Shown here piece by piece: positions 56,978-64,000 of a stretch of DNA of 64,000 nucleotides. The notes below the pieces were generated by a model, which saw only the letters and a program-made list of their open reading frames with translations, searched no databases and was not told where the DNA came from. How positions within the stretch are numbered: position 1 is the stretch's first letter; each line of letters starts with the position of its first letter. The stretch is from assembly GCA_922989275.2 (NCBI GenBank), contig OV277864.1:6386001-6450000 (forward strand), in the 5' to 3' direction. A program made the position numbers and the translations under genes. The stretch comes from Gari tellinella. Its lineage: Eukaryota; Mollusca; Bivalvia; Cardiida; Psammobiidae.

Positions 56978-57123
56978 AGCCCTGGTAACACGTCATTGCA
57001 CAGTGTGCGATACAGACAGACTGGTACAGATATTCAAATATTTATTACATGGTTGTCGGCTTCAATAGTCAATACAAAAACATATACAATGAAACCTCTC
57101 TAAACCGGACACTCTTTGGAATA

Positions 57124-57477
57124 CAGTGTTCCCTCCCTACAGCGGCCCTCCAAACAACGATTGCCTCCTTACAACGATCATTGCCGCAGTTCCCTAAACA
57201 GGACAATCATGTATATGCTTTTACTGCTGTAATGTCGTCTGCTTAATGTTGTCGTCTGCTGTTTTTCTCAAAGTTGTATTGAACATTTTGACAGAAACAA
57301 CTTCCTGACGAGCGACAAACAGCTTGAAACCAGATCAGACGCCGCGTTACGCGGTGTCTGATCTGGATTCAAGCTGTTTGCAAATGAAAACAAAGGTCCC
57401 TTCCTATAACGACTCAATCCGAACAATGCACACAATTGTTGTCTTTCATTGGATGTTGTTGTAGAGAGGGAGTGCTG
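57124..57477 (-). mobile_element. MITE family E, copy 2, inverted
   Basis: CAGTGTTCCCTCCCTACAGC at the low end and GTAGAGAGGGAGTGCTG at the high end, TA-flanked. Core hairpin 57314-57381 with CTTGAAACC/GGATTCAAG arms. It has only a single copy of the GTTGTAAGGAGG-type unit, where copy 1 has two. Confidence 0.8.
57314..57381. repeat. Hairpin, CTTGAA arm variant
   Basis: ACAAACAGCTTGAAACCAGA and TCTGGATTCAAGCTGTTTGC; the tip is GACGCCGCGTTACGCGGTGT. Confidence 0.85.
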
Positions 57478-57489
57478 TAGAAGGTAGAC

Positions 57490-58560
57490 CACAAAATATA
57501 GGTGACTTTTAAATGTATGATAAAGGAATGGCAAACATCTCTTACTTTTATTCTGTATTTAGCTGTCACATACCGTATTATCAACTGGTTTGGAGATCGA
57601 AAAACGAAAAAAAATTGTTTTACAAGTGTCCGGATAAGATGGTTTTCATTATACATTTGAAGCTTGTTTAAAGTGGCTATTAAAGCAGACAAAAAGCAAT
57701 CTTTAAACTAAGCTGTAAGTTGATTTAGGACAAAATTAAAGCAAAAAAGTCAATTTTCGAGTTTTCTGCTTTACATGTGTTCTTCATGAAGCTATTATCT
57801 ACATTTGTACCTTCGGACAGCTCAATCATTCTTTAGCTCATTAGCACCTATTCGCATGTTATTGTCTTTAGCAAACAGTATACATCTGAAGTGTTCACTT
57901 GCCCTAAATAACTGTGTAGATCCTGATCCAAGGGCTCCTATAGAAGCCATGTTACCAGGAGTCGCACTCTTTGTCATTTCATAATATCTTGTAGAACAAC
58001 AAACCGTAAATTCAATTCAATTCAATGCCGGTCTTGATTTCGCAAGCCAAAAATAAATTATTTTCGTAAACGAACCCAACACAATGATATAATGTATGAA
58101 TAATTATATTAATAGATAAAAAGTTAAAAACAAATGCTGTATCTATACTTCTTTCAAAAACTTAAGTAGAAAGGAATGTTTTTTATTTAATTTTCGTAGA
58201 AGAGCTGTTTATTTTTTAATATTAGAATTTTCTGGATACATACTTATACAATACAGGTATTTTTTGTTTAACTCTATCTATTTATAATTTTTTTCCACTC
58301 AAATTGTCAAATTCGGACAGGATTTCATTTGAAAGTGGGTCTGTTCATTTGAAGTTTATAATAGCATTCGATGGAAATTGAAGAAAACAATGTTAAGTTT
58401 TGATTATTGATAAGCCAACCCTGCACAATAAAGTGCTCTAGAAGAATCTAGAAATTTTTACATTCTTACACGTATTCTAAATTCAAAACGGCATGACATA
58501 ATTAAAAAATATATATATTCCAATGACAGTAACTAATGAACAGTATTTTCACAAATACGC
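57490..58560. other. No gene recognised
   Basis: AT-rich. Three ATTCA units at 58012-58026 followed by CGGTCTTGATTTCGCAAGCC could be a short LINE/SINE 3' tail on the minus strand. Nothing else stands out. Confidence 0.45.
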
Positions 58561-58565
58561 TAGTA

Positions 58566-58792
58566 CAGTGTAGGAAACGTTATTCTTTACAAATAAACGC
58601 GTTTACGTTCAAACTATTATTTCCATTGCAAACAGTTTGGAAACAAATCAGACTCCAAACTGTTTGCCATTCAGATTAACATAAACATGAGCAGTCAGAA
58701 TTGTCGAAATGTTGCGTTTTTCTACATTTCATTGCGATGCGTTTGCGTTTTTGTTTACGTTTAAACGGGAAACAATATCGTTGTCGCTTTTG
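58566..58792 (+). mobile_element. MITE family A copy, diverged
   Basis: It starts CAGTGTAGGAAACGTTATTC after TA and ends ATCGTTGTCGCTTTTG before TA. The central stem is shortened to TTTGGAAACAAATCAGACTC and CAAACTG. Confidence 0.75.
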
Positions 58793-58805
58793 TACGTGAT
58801 AAAAT

Positions 58806-59003
58806 GGAACCCTTGGTCTGCCGATCGCGACTTCACCTTTCATTGCAAACATATTAGATCCAGATCAGAATCCGCTTCACGTGGTGTCTGATTAAAATCT
58901 GTTTGATACTCGTTTTAAAGTTTCGTACACTTATATAAGAAAATACACTAATCTTAATTTTACTAACTTTGCGGGAGACGACAATTTCAGAGCAGACAAT
59001 ACT
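58806..59003. mobile_element. AACCCTTTG-ended MITE, copy 1
   Basis: GAACCCTTGGTCTGCCGATC, CGCGACTTCACC and later TTTGCGGGAGACGACAATTT match the next element at 59004-59213 in order. The core hairpin 58845-58915 is degraded. The two copies lie head to tail. Confidence 0.6.
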
Positions 59004-59213
59004 AACCCTTTGCCTGCTGGTCGCGACTTTATTGATTTTTACAAACAGTTTAGATCCAGATCAGACGCCGCGTTACGCGGCGTCTGATCTGGATCCAAAC
59101 TGTTTGACACTCTTCTTTAGGTGTCTTTACTTAAAAAATGTAAAAATCTAAATTTTACAAACTTTGCAGACGACAATTTCGAAACAGACGACATCACCGC
59201 AGGATAAGGGTTA
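59004..59213. mobile_element. AACCCTTTG-ended MITE, copy 2
   Basis: It starts TAACCCTTTGCCTGCTGGTC and ends CACCGCAGGATAAGGGTTAA, a loose inverted repeat. It contains the best TTTAGATCC-arm hairpin (59042-59106). Confidence 0.7.
59042..59106. repeat. Hairpin, TTTAGATCC arm variant
   Basis: CAAACAGTTTAGATCCAGAT pairs with ATCTGGATCCAAACTGTTTG with one mismatch. The tip is GACGCCGCGTTACGCGGCGT. Confidence 0.9.
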
Positions 59214-59398
59214 AAGTGGAATATGATTTAACTTGGAATCTATCGGAGCTAGCTCCCTGTGGTTTTAGACTTGGAAACTAAGGTTCGTATTTATCATGAG
59301 CGTGGTAATTATACTGGCATAATAGCGATCGCTATGATTGATTCAGAACACTCCATGTCCAACAATCGTGTTTTTCCGCATAGAGAAAGTGTGCTCGT

Positions 59399-59614
59399 TA
59401 ACCTCTTCGCTGCCATGACGTCATTCATTTTAAACAATTGCCGTCTGCTTTCATTTTTCAGATTTAAAATTTAGATATTTTGACTTTAGCAATATTGAAA
59501 TGAATGTCAAAAAGCTTGGATCCTGATCAGTCGCCGCTTTGGCCGAAATCTGATCAGGATACATGTATAAACTGTTTGCAAATAACCATTGAAGTAAAAC
59601 TGTAAAGAGGTTAA
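59399..59614. mobile_element. TTAACCTCTT-ended MITE with a GGATCC hairpin
   Basis: TTAACCTCTTCGCTGCCATG at the left and CTGTAAAGAGGTTAA at the right are inverted. The hairpin (about 59508-59580) has arms CTTGGATCCTGATCAG and CTGATCAGGATACATG. Confidence 0.65.
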
Positions 59615-59669
59615 AGGCCGTACATGTACATGTATCATGTAAAATTAAAAGTAAGGAAAATTACTTTCT

Positions 59670-59931
59670 TTAACCCACTACATGTACCCCATAGCTTGTT
59701 TCTAATTTTGAACACATGTGACTACTTAAAGCAGGTTAAAAGTAAAGCAGAATGCGCCTTAAGGCGCATTCTGCTTTACTTTTAGCCTGCTTTAAGCTAT
59801 TATCTGCTAGGATATAGAAACTTTTTCTTATGATACATATTCATGACTGTTTAAAAGGGCACTATTTCATTTCCTTCAGAGGAGGAATAAATTTTAGGAG
59901 TAAAAAGGCGTATTTATGGGGAAATGGGTTA
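59670..59931 (+). mobile_element. TTAACCC-ended MITE with AAAGCAGG hairpin core
   Basis: It starts TTAACCCACTACATGTACCC and ends TTTATGGGGAAATGGGTTAA. The core at about 59727-59796 is a perfect-looking palindrome around GCGCCTTAAGGCGC. Confidence 0.88.
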
Positions 59932-60290
59932 AAGATTGCGAGCAGTATGGGGAACCTGTTTGGTTTCCGAGATAAGGAAACAACACGCAAATGAAATATG
60001 TCCATACCTTTAACAAATCCAGTTTGGTCTTTAGAATAATTCGTTGCAATGCTTCTAGATATTAATTTATAAACTACATAAAAGATATGTATTGGTCGCC
60101 AGTATGTTTAGAAATTGCTTTGGTTTATTGTATTTTGGTATACATGTAATTGTTTCTAGTTTAATATTTCTAGAAAGAAAATTGATTAATCTGAGTTATT
60201 CGGCATCTGATCTGTCTGCAAGCTGCTGGCGATCGATTCATTAATCAAATAACATAAAAAGGACTTGATATACTGTACCTTTCGTTTCGT

Positions 60291-60541
60291 TTAACCCATT
60301 ATCCCATAAATACACATTTTTACGTCTTTAATTTATTCCTTTACTGAAGAAAATAGTTTCACTTTATACAGTCATGAGAATGCAATATAAGGAATATCTT
60401 TTATATCCTAACAGATGGCAGCGTAAAGCAGGCTGAAAGTATAGCAGAATGCGCCTTAAGGCGCATTCTTCTTTACTTCCAACCTGCTTTAAGTGGTCAC
60501 CCGTCTTCTAAACTATGCAGTGGCTATGAAGTAATGGGTTA
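60291..60541 (+). mobile_element. TTAACCC-ended MITE with AAAGCAGG hairpin core
   Basis: It starts TTAACCCATTATCCCATAAA and ends GAAGTAATGGGTTA. Its left half aligns with the MITE split by the LTR element at 22001/25747. Core at about 60424-60494. Confidence 0.85.
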
Positions 60542-61038
60542 CACGAAGCTATACATAAACTTAATACAAAAACATGGAGAAAATGACGGTGCTTTGAAAA
60601 TGTAGACGATTGATTTTGATCTAAATGGCAAACACTTTGGAGCCAGATCAGACGCTGGGTAGACCTATATGGGGACAATATTTAGTCAGTATCATCAACA
60701 CAATACTAGCTAAGAGAGTACATGTATGATGAGTCTCCAAGCTGCTTTTCAGATTAAGATAGTGCAACGCTGTCAATGGTATTTAATCGCTTCACTGCCA
60801 GATAACGTTGTCCGCTTCAAAATTACACTCTACTTTTATTTGACAGAGAAAAATTTCAGGGAACGATGTATAAAGCAATGAATGAGTAGTGAGTAAGGAA
60901 CCTTTTAAAACTGCTGGGAATACAAAAGAGAAAGTTGACCTGACTTTATTAGTCCTACAGTTCATTAGCTACAATATACATGTGTATGTGTTAATATTTA
61001 CCCCTTCATTTCCTTACCCCAAATGAAATTATTGTATT

Positions 61039-61100
61039 TGCCAACAGCTTGAATCGAGATCAGACACCGGGTAACTCGGCATCTGACCAGGTTTCAAAAT
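61039..61100. repeat. Hairpin, GATCAGACACCGG, diverged
   Basis: CCAACAGCTTGAATCGAGAT and the inner CAGACACCGGGTAACTCGGC remain; the right outer arm is lost to AGGTTTCAAAATGG. Confidence 0.6.
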
Positions 61101-61719
61101 GGAAGCAACTCCTATCAATGTGATTGTTGTTGAGCATGACTTAAACTTTTTATTTAAGAAACACAAGCAGACGAGAAATGAAGAGCAGGCGATATTATGA
61201 CCTGTTAATGCGTAAAATCATTGTAGGGGAGAAGTAATTTCCCAAATGCTCATGGTTTCTTTGAATTCCTGAAGAAATCACAGTGAGCTCTGTATTAACA
61301 AAGGAAATAAGTGTCGAAAATATACAGTAGCAGGGTTGATTTTGTACTTTAACTTAGAAATACAGCACAACTTGTGTTGAACCGACGCACATTGAAGAAA
61401 AATTTCACTTAAGACAGATGACTTCTAATTGCACAACTATTACTCCACAGATTCGTCTTTTGTAGCATTTACCTGGTAATTCAGTTATCTACTGAAGAAA
61501 AGAGTTCCCTTTGTATTCGGTAATGAGTACGTATCATAAATACTTCTATATCCTAGCAGATAACGTCTATAAGCAGGCTGAAAGTACTTTCAACCTACTT
61601 TAGTGGCCACCTGTCTTTAGAACAAGATTATGGGGTAAAATGTTAATCTGTTTCATTTTTAAAAGCCTTCACCAGCCTTTACTTAGCCGCTTAATGCAAG
61701 TTTGACTGTTCATGATTTT

Positions 61720-61945
61720 AACCCATTTAAGCCAAGTGGATTCTTCCATGTTTACATATTGGATTAGTCCATTTTTTATCAAAGGGATGCCTGGTGAGAA
61801 TTTTCATTTTCATTTTGTTTTATATTGAAATTCCTATCAGCAAACAGTGTAGACTCTGATCAGACGCCGCATTATGCGGCGTCTGATCAGAGTCTACACT
61901 GTTTGCATATATCCCATATATGGGATCTTGGGCACAAATGTGTTA
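61720..61945 (+). mobile_element. Repeat family H, copy 2, with a perfect hairpin core
   Basis: Same flanks as 55548-55815 (ACCCATTTAAGCCAAGTGGA ... TATTGAAATTCCTATCAGCA ... CATATATGGGATC). The core at 61840-61906 is complete. Confidence 0.7.
61840..61906. repeat. Perfect 67-bp palindrome, TGTAGACTC arm variant
   Basis: Two 33-base arms, starting GCAAACAGTGTAGACTCTGA, pair without a mismatch around a single central T. The inner TGATCAGACGCCGC is the family signature. Confidence 0.95.
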
Positions 61946-63465
61946 ATCAAAGTTCTGCTTAAACTATTCCCTAATGAGTACTGTCAGATGGAAGATCACG
62001 GATCACTCATAAAAACACATAATTATTATTTCAATAAGATTAGTTTTGAATGTAGGTCAAATATAAAAGTCTCCTTAGTGAGTTTGTTTCTGTTAAGGGT
62101 GTATCAATGTCATGAATTTAAGAAATTTTCAAAGTAAATGAAAACACTTTATGGTGGTTTTGTATTGAAGAGCTATTTAAGATGAATGAAAAAATAGAAA
62201 AAGTGTACATTTTGGTGAACAACAGTTGGCTCCATGACCATGTAAAATTTACCCCACCCACTTTCTCTTATTTTGTCCTTTTCAAACAGCCCGCCTCAAT
62301 AAAATCCATTTTAAATGAAAACAAATATGATATAATTTGGTTTTGTGTTATTTATTTCCTATCTATGGTAGTATTTCTTCATACAAGAACTATTTTAAGA
62401 GAAAACAGGCACCAAATGTGAAATTTATAAAGCTCTAAATATCATCGACATGGTACTTTTTAGTAAATTTTGTAAAGGGAGATAACTGTTTTTACTTTAA
62501 TAACACAAACGTTTCAACACTGACCTTTCAATTGCTTTTCATATTTTGAACTGCCATTGCATTGGCTTTCATTTGGTAGAATATAAGAAAAAGGTTAATA
62601 CTAGAACTATTTCATTTTCAAACTTTTTTACTTTTTTTCATAAAATAAAAAATCTAATAAAACCATACCCTATAAAAAGCATATATCTGATATTCGAGGA
62701 TCCTTATTGTTCAAACCTAGTGCCTGCTTTGTCTAAATTTGGTTTCCATATGTGAAAATACCACCATAGACAAGAAATAAATAATGAAAACCCAAACTTC
62801 CATGTTTGTTTTGTTTTGAAATAGATTTTACTGAAGCTTGTACTCTGAATGGGTAAAATTTGAGAGAAAAAGTCCAAATTTGACATACCTTTTTCAAATC
62901 GCTGTAGCTCAAAAAAAGGACACCACCATATATTTGTTTCCATTTTTTCATTCATCATAAATAGCTCTTACAAAAAATCAATGATAGAAAAAAAGTTTGA
63001 TACTTTGAAAAAATCGCTTATGGGTTGGATACACCCTTAATTGCATTTTATTTCTATAGCTGTTACCTGTCGTACATGTTACTTTTCTTTTAAATGGAAA
63101 TTTAACCTATTTATCGATTGTTTAAAACTATAAATGGACAACGCCATTTTCAATTTAAATTAAATACATAGATGAAGTTTACAAATGTAATTAAGGCTCC
63201 TTTATGAGTTGTGGGAACATACACTGCACGAATGGCATAAGCGGCATCTGATCTAGATCCAAACTGTTTCAAATGTTAACAAAGTCGCATTGAGCATGAT
63301 ACATGTAAGGGAATAAACATGAGCTGAACTAGTTAAAAAGCTTACTATTCAAACAAAGTAGAGCGATATTATATGTCATTTTATACATCACTCATTTTAA
63401 CCCTTTCAACGCACTCGGCAATTTCATAATGGCTTAGACACCGGTAACTCAGAAACTATTTGGTA
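61946..63465. other. No gene recognised
   Basis: AT-rich, low-complexity in places, with short open frames on both strands that look unlike any family. A GATCTAGATCCAAACTGTTT half-arm lies near 63250. Confidence 0.5.
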
Positions 63466-63711
63466 CAGTGGAGAATCTGTTATTCTTTCCCAATAAACGC
63501 GTTTACGCTAAAACTATTATTTGCAGTGCAAACAGTTTGGAGCCAGATCAGACGCCGGGTAACCCGGCGTCTGATCAGGCTACAAACTGTTGGCCACCAA
63601 GATAAACAAGAATTATCAGAATTGTCCAAAAGTTGTTCTTTTCTACGTTTTAGTGGTTTGCGTTTGCGTACGTTTGCGTTTAAACGGGAAAGAACAACAG
63701 ATTCTCCACTG
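63466..63711 (+). mobile_element. MITE family A copy, near consensus
   Basis: 246 bp, TA-flanked, ends intact. The palindrome has two or three mismatches (CTACAAACTGTTGGCC on the right). It seems to have inserted into a TTTTAACCCTTTCAACGC-type MITE whose other half follows (GCAGACGAAATTTTGACAGT, GAAAGG at about 63808-63833). Confidence 0.92.
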
Positions 63712-64000
63712 TATATAAATCAGATCAATGTGTTGCAGCCACAACATTAAAATCGTATTTGAAATGCAACCAGAACAACGAAACGTTGCAGACGGCAATG
63801 TGTAAGCAGACGAAATTTTGACAGTGAAAGGATTTGATATGTTAATGGCCCGTGCGTGATTTATAGGGCTTCCCCATTTCGAAGACAGTTATGTCGATCA
63901 TAACAATTTGTACATTTATATAGAGTAAAAGAGATTATTAACTTCCATCTGAGCGAGTCATCTACCTCTATTGGCTGACGTATGATAAATGGAATAATCT

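Noticed and set aside
62182..62421. Membrane-like open frame of 79 codons
   Set aside because: AT-rich sequence easily gives Phe/Ile/Tyr-rich frames. There is no homologous pattern and no splice context.
55058..63711. Recurrent 60-80 residue open frames (ATG then NAFTLKLL... and RRVTRRLIRLQTVCHQDKHE) at 32640, 55118, 63460 and elsewhere
   Set aside because: They are translations of the family A MITE and its palindrome. They appear on both strands because the hairpin is symmetric, and no copy shows a separate coding signal.

Overview
The window is eukaryotic, AT-rich, intron- and repeat-dense genomic DNA. I see no prokaryotic features. The only recognisable host gene is an animal-type SLC22-like transporter split by GT-AG introns. 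The repeat content (very many palindromic MITEs, a Ty3/Gypsy element, LINE pieces, minisatellites) fits a marine invertebrate, most plausibly a bivalve mollusc. The phylum is inference; the sequence does not prove it.

Layout. 1-2921: mostly unassigned DNA with a palindromic MITE and a free hairpin. 2922-15365: one complete Ty3/Gypsy LTR retrotransposon of about 12.4 kb. It has two LTRs, a 5-bp target duplication ACTTT, a primer-binding site, gag, a pol broken into several frames, and a purine tract. Its unusually long 5' leader contains an antisense LINE reverse-transcriptase fragment and an AT-rich tandem repeat. 17240-35276 (minus strand): seven phase-compatible exons of an SLC22/MFS organic-ion transporter gene, about 425 codons from the initiator Met through roughly the eighth membrane segment. 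The last exons are not in the window, or I could not see them. The introns hold a 3.7-kb LTR element without coding capacity (22019-25746) inserted inside an older MITE, a LINE 3' end, a tRNA-like SINE head and many hairpin MITEs. 35277-45170: no recognisable gene apart from a short coding relic near 41.5 kb; there are degenerate tandem repeats at 38.6-40.5 kb. 45171-51452: a 42-bp minisatellite, apparently split by a 3.8-kb segment with inverted ends. 51.5-64 kb: a MITE graveyard with many copies of a TA-flanked CAGTGGAGAA family and several other families.

The most interesting signal is a set of near-perfect palindromes. A ~67-bp palindrome (outer GCAAACAG, inner TGATCAGACGCCG) and a second ~62-70-bp palindrome (AAAGCAGGCTGAAAGTAAAG) recur across the window. 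They also occur as the central core of MITEs whose outer termini appear unrelated. Variants change both arms in a compensating way. This looks like a modular hairpin cassette shared between transposon families. Coordinates of MITE ends and exon borders were read by eye; similarity to known families is judged from motifs, not from searches.
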